Part shown: positions 1 through 5,645 of the stretch, one piece after another | How the letters are laid out: the number at the start of each line of letters is the position of its first letter | Position numbering within the stretch: position 1 is the stretch's first letter | Assembly (NCBI GenBank): GCA_947177465.1 | Contig: CAMWUP010000165.1 | Coordinates: 1-5,645, forward strand | DNA from: an uncultured Lachnospiraceae bacterium | GTDB taxonomy: Bacteria > Bacillota > Clostridia > Lachnospirales > Lachnospiraceae | Direction: 5' to 3' | Length of the DNA stretch: 5,645 bases | Position numbers and translations under genes: made by a program | Notes under the pieces: generated by a model | What the model was told of the DNA's origin: nothing | Databases searched by the model: none | The model's input: the letters and a program-made list of their open reading frames with translations, nothing else

Positions 1-31
1 ACTTCCTTTTCTTTCACGTAGTTGATTGGAT

Positions 32-1756
32 TTACTGAACCATTGCAACTTTTTCTTTTATAATTTCTGTCAGCATTTCCTGTGCCTCGTAGAGCCCAAC
101 GCTTTCAAAATCACTTATCATCTTATCGTAATTTGCATCGAAGCTGTCAACAGGATCCGTGATACACTTAATCAATCCGGGCCATGCAATTTCATCAAGA
201 AGCGCTTCGATTTCTGAGAACTCGCTCGGTTTTGCATATGCCCAAATTGCAGAGTAAGGAGGTGTTGCAAACTCACTCGGCTGCGGGTAAAGATCGGTCA
301 AAAGCTCAACTCCCCATGCTGCACAACCAGCCTGTTGTTCTGTAGTATAGTTATTGATAACGGAATCCTTGCTTGTTGTTGTATAGGTGCTTCCGGTAGA
401 ATCCACAATGCCATCACCATATGTCGGGAAGGGATATGTATGGAAGCCTACACCTGTGACCTTTTTATATTCTGTATCAGTATTACTATAATCGATTTCT
501 TCTTGCGGTCTGTAGCGGTGTCCGTTTTCATCAATCTCATAGTTCACACCTTCAATGCCCCAATGTGTCAATACCTGACCTTCATCAGAACACAGATAGT
601 CAAGGAACTTAATAGCTCTTACGGGGTCTTTACAATCTACGGAGATACCAACACCGTAACCGGTCGTAAGACCTTGATACATCAGAGTAGCACACTTTAT
701 ATCTTCATCCATGGTAAACGGTAACTCTGCATAGGTTTTGCCTAATTTTCCATCGGCTTTCAGAATTGTGATTGCATCATTGTAATCCCAGTTTGAATCA
801 ATAATGGAAAGTACCTGACCGGTCGCAATTTTTGCGATGTAATCTTCATGTGTCTGTGTTGCAAAGTTGTTATCCAGTATGCCTTCGTCATACATGCGGC
901 TCAGCCATCTGAAATATTCTCTTTCATTCTCGGAACAGAATTTATATACTGCGTTGTAATTTTCATCAATCAGCCACTGTCCGTTATCCGGTGCTCCATC
1001 AGCGATAAAGCCTGCGGGATTTGCCAGTGTAATATACCAGTGCCAGTCGCTGCAGGAAATGGTCAGACCTATGGTCTCATAGCCATCCTCCGTTGTCGGA
1101 TGTGCAGCCATGTAGTCCTTCAGCATCTTTTCCCATTCTTCCAGTGACTGCGGAATCGCATAATCATTCTCTTTTACAAGATCCCACTGAAGCTGCAGTG
1201 TACCGCCTGTCTCATAAACCACACCGCCTACATTGTAAGAAGATAACTGATAAATAGCAGGATCATCTGCAGAATATTTTAATTTTGCAAGTTCTTCCCC
1301 ATACATCTTCTTAATATTGGGACCATACTCTTCAATCAAATCTGTCAAGTCAATGAGTGCTCCGGCATCAATCAAGTTTCCGGCAGAACCCTTTGCAAAA
1401 ATCAAATCAGGATAGTTGCCTTCGGCAATCATCAATGCAATATCTTCTTCCTCGGAAGACAAGGGATAACTTGTATCCAGCTTTACTCCCGTTGCGGCAG
1501 TAATAGCAAGCGCTACAGGGTCTGTCCAAGGGTCAGCCTGACCGTCCGCACTGTAGAAAGTAAGTGTAATTTCGTCCAGAGATTCCGGCACATCCGCCTG
1601 TTCATTGTCTGTGCCTGACGGCGTGCCGTCAGTATTTTCTGCTGAATTGCTGCTGCCATTTGACGTGTCGTCATTTGGCTTGTCGCCGCATGCACTCAGG
1701 GATGCTGCTATCATTGTTACTGCAAGCAGCATTGCCATAAGTTTTTTCTTTTTCAT
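32..1756 (-). CDS. Lipoprotein extracellular solute-binding protein of an LplABC/YtcQ-type ABC importer
   Basis: This protein captures the solute outside the membrane and delivers it to the two permeases encoded just upstream. A lysine-rich start (residues 2-5), a hydrophobic core and the lipobox L20-S-A-C23 mark a lipoprotein signal peptide, with lipidation expected at C23. Residues 24-60 form an acidic, Ser/Asn/Thr-rich linker typical of surface-anchored binding proteins. The mature domain carries family-like segments: GNYPDLIF near 113-120, GALIDLTDLIEEYGPNIKK near 132-150, and a FLDYLCSDEGQ segment near 383-393. The length of 574 residues fits the large LipO/YtcQ-like group. The ATG follows an AGGAGG site with a 7-base gap, and the gene starts 28 bases after the LplC-type gene. 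It is the last operon gene visible, with no terminator in the 31 bases left downstream. The substrate is unknown; a complex oligosaccharide is a family-based guess. Confidence 0.93.
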   Translation of the reverse strand: MKKKKLMAMLLAVTMIAASLSACGDKPNDDTSNGSSNSAENTDGTPSGTDNEQADVPESLDEITLTFYSADGQADPWTDPVALAITAATGVKLDTSYPLSSEEEDIALMIAEGNYPDLIFAKGSAGNLIDAGALIDLTDLIEEYGPNIKKMYGEELAKLKYSADDPAIYQLSSYNVGGVVYETGGTLQLQWDLVKENDYAIPQSLEEWEKMLKDYMAAHPTTEDGYETIGLTISCSDWHWYITLANPAGFIADGAPDNGQWLIDENYNAVYKFCSENEREYFRWLSRMYDEGILDNNFATQTHEDYIAKIATGQVLSIIDSNWDYNDAITILKADGKLGKTYAELPFTMDEDIKCATLMYQGLTTGYGVGISVDCKDPVRAIKFLDYLCSDEGQVLTHWGIEGVNYEIDENGHRYRPQEEIDYSNTDTEYKKVTGVGFHTYPFPTYGDGIVDSTGSTYTTTSKDSVINNYTTEQQAGCAAWGVELLTDLYPQPSEFATPPYSAIWAYAKPSEFSEIEALLDEIAWPGLIKCITDPVDSFDANYDKMISDFESVGLYEAQEMLTEIIKEKVAMVQ

Positions 1757-1784
1757 AAAAAATCCTCCTTATTTTTTTATTAGC

Positions 1785-2681
1785 TCAGTCTTTGACTGCA
1801 CCAATCGTCATACCGCCTACAAAATACTTCTGTAGGAAAGGATAAACTATCAGGATTGGCAGTGTAGCGATAATGGTAACCGCCATCCGCACGGAAAGCG
1901 GCGATACTGTCGTGGTTGTCAGCTGCTGCGAAGCCGTGTGCGAGTCTATCTTTGTTGTCGCCTGCTGCATAATTTCATAGAGCAGATACTGTAACGTGGG
2001 AAGCTTTTTGGCATACAGGTAGGTATCCATAAAAGAATTCCACTGCCCGACTGCCACGAAAAGCGCCACTGTTGCCATTACCGGTTTGCAAAGCGGGACA
2101 ATTATCCTCCCCCAAATATATACATCATTTGCTCCGTCAATCCTTGCTGCTTCCTGCAATGCATCCGGAAGCCCATCTATGTAGGAGCGAACCAGAATAA
2201 TATTGTATACCCAGACAAGACCGGGTAATATATATACCAAAAAGTTGTTTGTCAGCTTCATCGTCCTTGCCAAAAGCAGGTATTCCGGAATCAACCCGCC
2301 GCTGACGTACATCGTAATGATAAACAACATGGTAAAAAGCTTATTGAAATAGAAGTCCCTTCTGCTGAGCACATATGCCACCATAGAGGTGCAGATGACG
2401 CCCGCCCCCGTACCAATCAATGTCCTTGCCACGGAAATCATGAATGCGCCAAACAAATCATTTTCCCTAAACACATACTGGTAGTTGTACAATGTAAATT
2501 TTCTCGGGAGAACAAAATTGATATTCCGCATGGTATCTACCGGATCATTCAGCGAAATCGCCAAAACGTTCAAAAAAGGATACAATGTTACAATAATGAT
2601 CAGAACAAACAGAACCACCAGTACATAGTCAAGATATCTGTCGCTGCTTTTAATCTTGCCCGCTGCTTTAACATTTCCCAT
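1785..2681 (-). CDS. Carbohydrate ABC transporter permease, LplC/YtcP type (CUT1 family)
   Basis: This is one of two inner-membrane subunits forming the translocation channel. About six membrane segments can be read, near residues 17-40, 78-104, 113-133, 145-165, 198-215 and 265-284. The cytoplasmic EAA loop that contacts the ATPase is at 177-196 (EAARIDGAND, then IIVPLCKP). The C-terminal stretch YPFLQKYFVGGMTIGAVKD is highly characteristic of LplC/YtcP proteins, and 298 residues is a normal length. The ATG is preceded by GGAGG with a 7-base gap; this site lies immediately after the TAA stop of the LplB-type gene, 12 bases upstream, so translation is probably coupled. The partner is the LplB-type permease. 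No ATPase is encoded nearby, so a shared MsmX-like ATPase is inferred. Confidence 0.95.
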   Translation of the reverse strand: MGNVKAAGKIKSSDRYLDYVLVVLFVLIIIVTLYPFLNVLAISLNDPVDTMRNINFVLPRKFTLYNYQYVFRENDLFGAFMISVARTLIGTGAGVICTSMVAYVLSRRDFYFNKLFTMLFIITMYVSGGLIPEYLLLARTMKLTNNFLVYILPGLVWVYNIILVRSYIDGLPDALQEAARIDGANDVYIWGRIIVPLCKPVMATVALFVAVGQWNSFMDTYLYAKKLPTLQYLLYEIMQQATTKIDSHTASQQLTTTTVSPLSVRMAVTIIATLPILIVYPFLQKYFVGGMTIGAVKD

Positions 2682-2693
2682 GACAGTCCCTCC

Positions 2694-3650
2694 TTATACC
2701 AGCCTGCTTTCGCCAAGCAATGAGGCAATCTTGTTTGCAATCAGAAGCAGTGTAATACCTACTAAAGACTGGAACATACCGATTGCAGTACCGAGACCGT
2801 AATTGTTATTGCCGATACCTCTCAAATAAGAAAACCAGGAAAGTACCATTGCATGATCCTGAACGATTGCATTACTTAACAGCATCTGACGTTCCATACC
2901 GACATTCAGGGCGCCTCCGACGCCCATAATCAGCAATACGACAATGGTAGGTTTAATGCCCGGCAGTGTAATATGCCAAATCCGCTGTAATCTGTTCGCC
3001 CCATCCACTTTAGCAGCTTCGTAGAGTCCCTGATCGATTCCCGCCATTGCTGAAAGATATACAATCGCATCCCAGCCAACTTCCTTCCAGACATTGATGA
3101 TACAAATAACAACCCAAAACAGCACAGAGTTGGTTGACATCAATTTCAGGCTTTTTCCGGTAAGTGTATCAATCATTCCGCCATCATTGAATACCATCTT
3201 CGCAATACTTGCAATAACTACCCATGATACGAAATGCGGCAGATAGGAAATAGTCTGCGTTATCTTTTTAAATTTGACATAACGAAGCTCGTTAAGCATC
3301 AGAGCAAATACAATCGCCGAAATCGTTTCAAGTGCAATACCCAATATACTAAGACCGATTGTATTGATCATTGTCTGCACAAAAATACGGTCTGTAAAAG
3401 CTTTTCTAAAATTTTCAAATCCGACAAATGTCCGTTCAAAAAAGGGAAGGGCAAAGGTTGCAGGTTTGACGTCCTGAAATGCCATTGTCCAGCCCCATAA
3501 CGGTATGTACTTAAAAATAATCAGCCAAATAATGAACGGAACCGACATGAAAAGCAGATATCTTTGTTTATACATGAGCCGCCAGCTGAATTTTTGCTTG
3601 ATTTTCTTCTGCTTAACCTTTTTCTCCGTGCCACAGTCTTTCAACACCAT
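2694..3650 (-). CDS. Sugar ABC transporter permease, LplB/YteP type (CUT1 family)
   Basis: This is the second membrane subunit of the importer, pairing with the LplC-type permease. The N-terminus is lysine-rich (residues 9-20), followed by a first membrane segment near 31-52 ending in YIPLWGW, a motif common in LplB proteins. Further segments lie near 95-117, 134-153, 175-195, 233-251 and 288-308. The EAA loop is at 211-230 (EAAKVDGANR, then HITLPGIKP). The length of 318 residues is typical. The gene overlaps the end of the LytTR gene by 10 bases. Three possible starts follow each other: ATG at 3650, GTG at 3647 and TTG at 3644. The AGGAGG site is only 4 bases from the ATG but 7 from the GTG, so GTG may be the true start; the protein would lose only one residue. 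Confidence 0.94.
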   Translation of the reverse strand: MVLKDCGTEKKVKQKKIKQKFSWRLMYKQRYLLFMSVPFIIWLIIFKYIPLWGWTMAFQDVKPATFALPFFERTFVGFENFRKAFTDRIFVQTMINTIGLSILGIALETISAIVFALMLNELRYVKFKKITQTISYLPHFVSWVVIASIAKMVFNDGGMIDTLTGKSLKLMSTNSVLFWVVICIINVWKEVGWDAIVYLSAMAGIDQGLYEAAKVDGANRLQRIWHITLPGIKPTIVVLLIMGVGGALNVGMERQMLLSNAIVQDHAMVLSWFSYLRGIGNNNYGLGTAIGMFQSLVGITLLLIANKIASLLGESRLV

Positions 3651-4087
3651 ACGACCTCCTTCAAAATATTCTTAATACTTTTCAAATAAGTTCTTGTAAC
3701 AATCAGCTTTTCACCATTGAGCAATGTCGCTTCAAGCTGGCTGTTCACCAGCGGTCTTATGCTGTAAAGCATATCCACGTTTACCAGACAGGATTTACTG
3801 ATTCGTATAACCCCTGCCTCGCTAAATACTTCCTCTAATTCGTATAATTTTTTATCCGTCATATACACTTCATCTTTCGTGTATAAAAAAGTTTTTCTTT
3901 CTACTGATTCCGCGTAGTATATATCCGATATATGCAATTGAAAAACTTTTCCTTTGCTATTACCACTGACCATCAAATCAAGAGATTTCACTTTTTTAAT
4001 CAGTTTTTTGGTTTTCGTATCTAATATGGGATATTCAATAATTACGGTTAATGGTTTACCGTCTATTTGTCTCGTCTCTATCTCCAC
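3641..4087 (-). CDS. Stand-alone LytTR-family DNA-binding transcriptional regulator
   Basis: This 148-residue protein is a probable cytoplasmic transcription factor. Residues about 47-143 form a LytTR domain: ISDIYYAESVERKTFLYT near 53-70, LYELEEVF near 81-88, the signature VIRISKSCLVNVDMLYSI near 93-110, and LLNGEKLIVTRTYLKSIKNIL near 122-142. The roughly 45 residues before it are too short for a response-regulator receiver domain, and no phosphoacceptor motif is seen. I chose the GTG start at 4087 because a GGAGG site lies 7 bases upstream and the domain begins soon after. An in-frame ATG at 4171 would add 28 residues, but it lies only about 12 bases after the predicted transcription start and lacks a good ribosome site. 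The gene is first in the transporter operon and overlaps the LplB-type gene, so it probably controls this importer and itself. What signal it senses is not visible. Confidence 0.9.
   Translation of the reverse strand: MEIETRQIDGKPLTVIIEYPILDTKTKKLIKKVKSLDLMVSGNSKGKVFQLHISDIYYAESVERKTFLYTKDEVYMTDKKLYELEEVFSEAGVIRISKSCLVNVDMLYSIRPLVNSQLEATLLNGEKLIVTRTYLKSIKNILKEVVWC
3655..3660 (-). promoter_or_regulatory. Ribosome binding site of the LplB-type permease gene, inside the LytTR gene end
   Basis: A perfect AGGAGG lies within the last codons of the LytTR gene. It is 4 bases from ATG (3650), 7 from GTG (3647) and 10 from TTG (3644). The spacing favours GTG. The overlap with the upstream stop codon implies translational coupling between regulator and transporter. 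Confidence 0.75.
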
Positions 4088-4094
4088 GATCTCC

Positions 4095-4099
4095 CCTCC
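4095..4099 (-). promoter_or_regulatory. Ribosome binding site deciding the GTG start of the LytTR gene
   Basis: GGAGG, within TGGAGGGGAG at 4091-4100, sits 7 bases upstream of the GTG at 4087. This optimal spacing supports the shorter 148-residue protein over the in-frame ATG at 4171. Confidence 0.75.
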
Positions 4100-4189
4100 A
4101 TATGGTATCTTAACATAAAAGGAAATAAATAAAAGGTTAGTAAACACGACCTGCAAATAAGGTAACATCAATTACAATTTGTTTCCCCT

Positions 4190-4217
4190 ATTATAGGCAA
4201 AAAAACCGCTCACACAA
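4190..4217 (-). promoter_or_regulatory. Predicted promoter of the LytTR-ABC transporter operon
   Basis: On the minus strand there is a perfect -10 box TATAAT (4190-4195). A weak -35 box TTGTGT (4212-4217) lies 16 bases before it and matches TTGACA only at TTG. Transcription would start near 4183, leaving a leader of about 96 bases before the GTG start. A strong -10 with a poor -35 is the pattern expected of an activator-dependent promoter, and a LytTR-type repeat pair lies 9 bases upstream of the -35 box. Confidence 0.55.
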
Positions 4218-4239
4218 AATTTTTGCATGAACGGTTCTT
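4199..4239 (-). terminator. Terminator-like hairpin with T-tract, minus strand
   Basis: On the minus strand, AACCGTTCATGCAAAA (4236 down to 4221) can pair with TTTTGTGTGAGCGGTT (4219 down to 4204) and is followed by a run of seven T (4205-4199). As RNA all 16 positions pair if three G-U wobbles are allowed; the innermost A-U pairs would open to form the loop. The plus-strand transcript would have A-C mismatches at those three places, so the structure favours minus-strand RNA. No gene is known to end here. It could terminate an antisense or leader RNA starting further upstream, or be a by-product of the regulator repeat and promoter it overlaps. Confidence 0.4.
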
Positions 4240-4255
4240 ATTTTGCACCAACGGT
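4227..4255 (-). promoter_or_regulatory. Candidate LytTR binding site: two 9-base direct repeats
   Basis: Read on the minus strand, ACCGTTGGT (4247-4255) and ACCGTTCAT (4227-4235) are direct repeats separated by 11 bases, a period of 20 bases or about two helical turns. Both fit all nine positions of the published LytTR half-site consensus [TA][AC][CA]GTTN[AG][TG]. The similarity extends to 15 bases (ACCGTT, two variable bases, TGCAAAA in each copy). The pair is centred about 58 bases upstream of the predicted transcription start of the LytTR operon, a normal activator position. Auto-activation by the LytTR protein encoded at 3641-4087 is an inference from this arrangement. Confidence 0.65.
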
Positions 4256-4320
4256 ATCAAGCAAGCGTGTCTGAACAGGCATAGGGCACACTTTTGGCGT
4301 GATTTGCTGCAAGACTAAAA

Positions 4321-4354
4321 TATAGCATAGAAGTTATGCCGACTCTATGCTATA
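4321..4354. repeat. Perfect 11-bp inverted repeat, candidate operator
   Basis: TATAGCATAGA (4321-4331) and TCTATGCTATA (4344-4354) are exact reverse complements separated by 12 bases, with arm centres 23 bases apart. The right arm overlaps the predicted -10 box of the plus-strand lipoprotein gene, where a bound repressor would block RNA polymerase. An alternative short dyad, GCATA (4325-4329) with TATGC (4335-4339), shares the left arm. No T-run follows it, so it is not a standard terminator. The cognate regulator is unknown; the layout differs from LytTR direct repeats. Confidence 0.55.
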
Positions 4355-4356
4355 CT
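4348..4356 (+). promoter_or_regulatory. Predicted extended -10 promoter of the plus-strand lipoprotein gene
   Basis: TGCTATACT matches the extended -10 form TGnTATAAT, with one mismatch in the hexamer. No convincing -35 hexamer lies 16-18 bases upstream, which extended -10 promoters can tolerate. Transcription would start near 4363, giving a leader of about 47 bases. A small dyad, CTGTG-gaca-CACAG (4362-4375), would lie at the 5' end of the transcript. Confidence 0.4.
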
Positions 4357-4396
4357 GTAAACTGTGGACACACAGAGCGGATAAAAACACTTTATT

Positions 4397-4400
4397 GGAG
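4397..4400 (+). promoter_or_regulatory. Ribosome binding site supporting a TTG start
   Basis: GGAG lies 9 bases before the TTG at 4410. The frame opened by this TTG begins at once with a lysine-rich lipoprotein signal peptide, and the next in-frame ATG is at residue 69, well inside the folded domain. TTG is therefore the best start. Confidence 0.65.
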
Positions 4401-4409
4401 AAATATAAT

Positions 4410-5645
4410 TTGAAGAAGAAAAAAGCAATCCGGCTGCTCGCGCTTTTGCTGGCTTGTATTTTGCCGGCGTTGGGATGTGCGGTGGGAAAGAAAGAGAATG
4501 AAAACAAATGCCCCTATGAAGAATTCATTGTGGTGGATGTGTTTGACGAGTTGGCAAATTTTCAGGGGATTCAGTCAGGATGGTTTGCCAAGGTGGTGAA
4601 GGATAAATTTAATATGGAGCTGAATATCATAGCGCCCAATGTAGCGGGCGGCGGCGATACGCTGTACGAAATCCGTTCTGCCGCGGGGAATCTGGGAGAT
4701 TTGTTTATCGGTTCATCGGGTAATGGAAAGCTGGAGGAGCTGGTGACGGCAGGGCTTTTGATTGATATGAAGAATTATCTGAAGGACAAGGAAATCATGC
4801 AGTATGAAACCGCAATCAGGGAATTAAACAATCGTGTGTCGTCCGATGGAATTTATGCAATTCCGTCAGAGCTGTCCGGCAGCTCGCCCCTGACGCCGAG
4901 TGAAACCGCGGAGTTGACTTATGGAGCGTATCTCAGATGGGATGCTTATGCGCAGTTGGGGTTCCCTGAGATAGAAACGCTGGAGGATTTGCTTCCGATA
5001 TTGAAGGAAATACAGGAGTTGATTCCTTATGGGGATACCGGCAATCCGACTTACGCTTTTTCTCTGTTCAAAGACTGGGACAGGTACATGATGAACAATG
5101 CAAAGCAGCCGGCGTGTCTGTATGGCTATGATGAAATCGGATATGTGCTTGCCAGAGCGGACGGCAGTGATTATCAGAGTATTATGGACGGTGATTCGCT
5201 GTATATCAGGGCACTGAAGTTTTTCTTTGATGCCAACCAGATGGGGCTGGTGGATCCGGATTCACCTACGCAGAATTATGACAGTATGTTTACCAAATAT
5301 GAGAATGGGGATGTTTTCTTTTCCTTTTGGCCGTGGCTTGGACAGTCTGCCTACAATACGCTGGAGCATAAAGAAGAAGGCAAGGGATTTATGCTGGCGC
5401 CCATACAGGATACGGAGATTTTTTCTTATGGCTGCAAGGTGATGGGGAATTCACAGGCAGTGATAGCAATCGGAAGCAATGCGGAGGACCCGCAGCGGCT
5501 CGCGGATTTTATAAACTGGCTCTATTCTCCCGAAGGGATTTTTCTGAACAGCGCAAGAACACAGGGCGGAACGGCAGGACCTGAGGGGCTGACATGGGAA
5601 ATGACGGCGGAAGGACCGGTACTGACAGAATTCGGCGTGCAGGCA
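4410..5645 (+). CDS. Second lipoprotein solute-binding protein, partial (3' end outside the window)
   Basis: A continuous 412-codon frame runs from a TTG start to the window end with no stop. Residues 2-8 are lysine/arginine-rich, residues 9-22 are hydrophobic, and C23 follows L21-G22, giving a lipoprotein signal peptide. The lipobox is imperfect (A20-L-G-C23, with proline at 19). The mature part resembles ABC solute-binding proteins: GNLGDLFIG near 93-101 corresponds to the GNYPDLIF segment of the other binding protein, AGLLIDMKNYL follows, and LADFINWLYSPEG at 364-376 corresponds to its FLDYLCSDEGQ segment. It is clearly not a copy of that protein, so two paralogous families are present. 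It probably binds a sugar or oligosaccharide, possibly for the same permeases or for a transporter encoded beyond the window; this is inference. It is transcribed divergently from the LytTR operon. The family length suggests that roughly 100-150 residues are missing. Confidence 0.85.
   Translation, partial: MKKKKAIRLLALLLACILPALGCAVGKKENENKCPYEEFIVVDVFDELANFQGIQSGWFAKVVKDKFNMELNIIAPNVAGGGDTLYEIRSAAGNLGDLFIGSSGNGKLEELVTAGLLIDMKNYLKDKEIMQYETAIRELNNRVSSDGIYAIPSELSGSSPLTPSETAELTYGAYLRWDAYAQLGFPEIETLEDLLPILKEIQELIPYGDTGNPTYAFSLFKDWDRYMMNNAKQPACLYGYDEIGYVLARADGSDYQSIMDGDSLYIRALKFFFDANQMGLVDPDSPTQNYDSMFTKYENGDVFFSFWPWLGQSAYNTLEHKEEGKGFMLAPIQDTEIFSYGCKVMGNSQAVIAIGSNAEDPQRLADFINWLYSPEGIFLNSARTQGGTAGPEGLTWEMTAEGPVLTEFGVQA

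Larger units (their letters stand above)
4088..4409. other. Divergent intergenic control region (322 bases)
   Basis: This gap separates the two divergent transcription units. From left to right it holds the leader and -10/-35 boxes of the minus-strand operon, a terminator-like hairpin that shares bases with a pair of LytTR-type direct repeats, a stretch at about 4256-4320 in which I see no firm element, an 11-bp inverted repeat with an overlapping extended -10 box for the plus-strand gene, a small dyad near its predicted transcription start, and that gene's ribosome site. No open reading frame with a credible ribosome site was found in it. I do not recognise a known riboswitch or T-box. Confidence 0.7.

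Noticed and set aside
1..31. GTG with following AAAGGAAG on the minus strand as the next gene or its ribosome site
   Set aside because: Too little sequence remains to decide; no ribosome site precedes the GTG.
335..1147. Open frames on the plus strand opposite the solute-binding protein gene (335-724 and 848-1147)
   Set aside because: They lie antisense to a clearly coding lipoprotein gene, have no ribosome sites of note and give no recognisable protein sequence.
4095..4101. Tiny out-of-frame ORF starting at the ATG at 4101 (minus strand) overlapping the LytTR start
   Set aside because: It has seven codons and no ribosome site of its own; the GGAGG belongs to the GTG start.
4088..4171. Longer LytTR protein starting at the ATG at 4171
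   Set aside because: The extra 28 residues do not belong to the domain, the ribosome site is poor and would lie at the very 5' end of the predicted transcript, and GTG at 4087 has an ideal GGAGG.
4333..4361. Minus-strand promoter candidate TTTACA (4356-4361) with CATAAC (4333-4338), 17-base spacing
   Set aside because: The -10 matches only four of six positions. It would explain an RNA ending at the hairpin near 4199, but the evidence is too weak to list as a feature.
4357..4365. Additional LytTR-like half-site ACAGTTTAC on the minus strand
   Set aside because: It matches eight of nine positions but has no partner repeat at the required spacing.
4404..4409. TATAAT on the plus strand as a promoter -10
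   Set aside because: It abuts the TTG start codon, so transcription would begin inside the coding region; it is probably chance in an A/T-rich spacer.
1..5645. Mobile elements, CRISPR arrays, tRNA or rRNA genes
   Set aside because: No transposase, integrase, repeat-spacer pattern or RNA gene structure was seen anywhere in the window.

Overview
The window looks like a Firmicutes (Clostridia) chromosome, most plausibly a gut-type Lachnospiraceae. The reasons are strong AGGAGG-type ribosome sites, lipoprotein signal peptides, LplB/LplC-type sugar permeases, a stand-alone LytTR regulator, and use of GTG and TTG starts. The taxon is inferred from gene style; no rRNA or marker gene is present.

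Layout. Positions 32-4087 hold one tight four-gene operon on the minus strand. Read 5'->3' it encodes a small LytTR DNA-binding protein (3641-4087), an LplB-type permease (2694-3650), an LplC/YtcP-type permease (1785-2681) and a 574-residue lipoprotein solute-binding protein (32-1756). The first two genes overlap by 10 bases and the remaining gaps are 12 and 28 bases, so co-transcription is very likely. No ATPase gene is visible. Transporters of this CUT1 subgroup commonly use a shared MsmX-like ATPase encoded elsewhere.

Positions 4088-4409 are a divergent regulatory region. On the minus strand it contains a good -10 box (TATAAT) and, just upstream, two 9-base direct repeats that both fit the published LytTR half-site consensus, separated by 11 bp. 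This suggests the LytTR protein activates its own operon. The same bases form a terminator-like hairpin on the minus strand. Nearer the plus-strand gene, a perfect 11-bp inverted repeat overlaps an extended -10 box.

From 4410 to the window end, on the plus strand, a continuous 412-codon reading frame starts at TTG and encodes a second, different lipoprotein solute-binding protein. Its C-terminus lies beyond the window.

Working model (inference): a stand-alone LytTR regulator, rather than the AraC-type two-component pair often found with LplABC-like transporters, controls an oligosaccharide or related solute importer. A second binding protein is expressed divergently. The substrate cannot be read from this sequence because no glycoside hydrolase or catabolic gene is in view.
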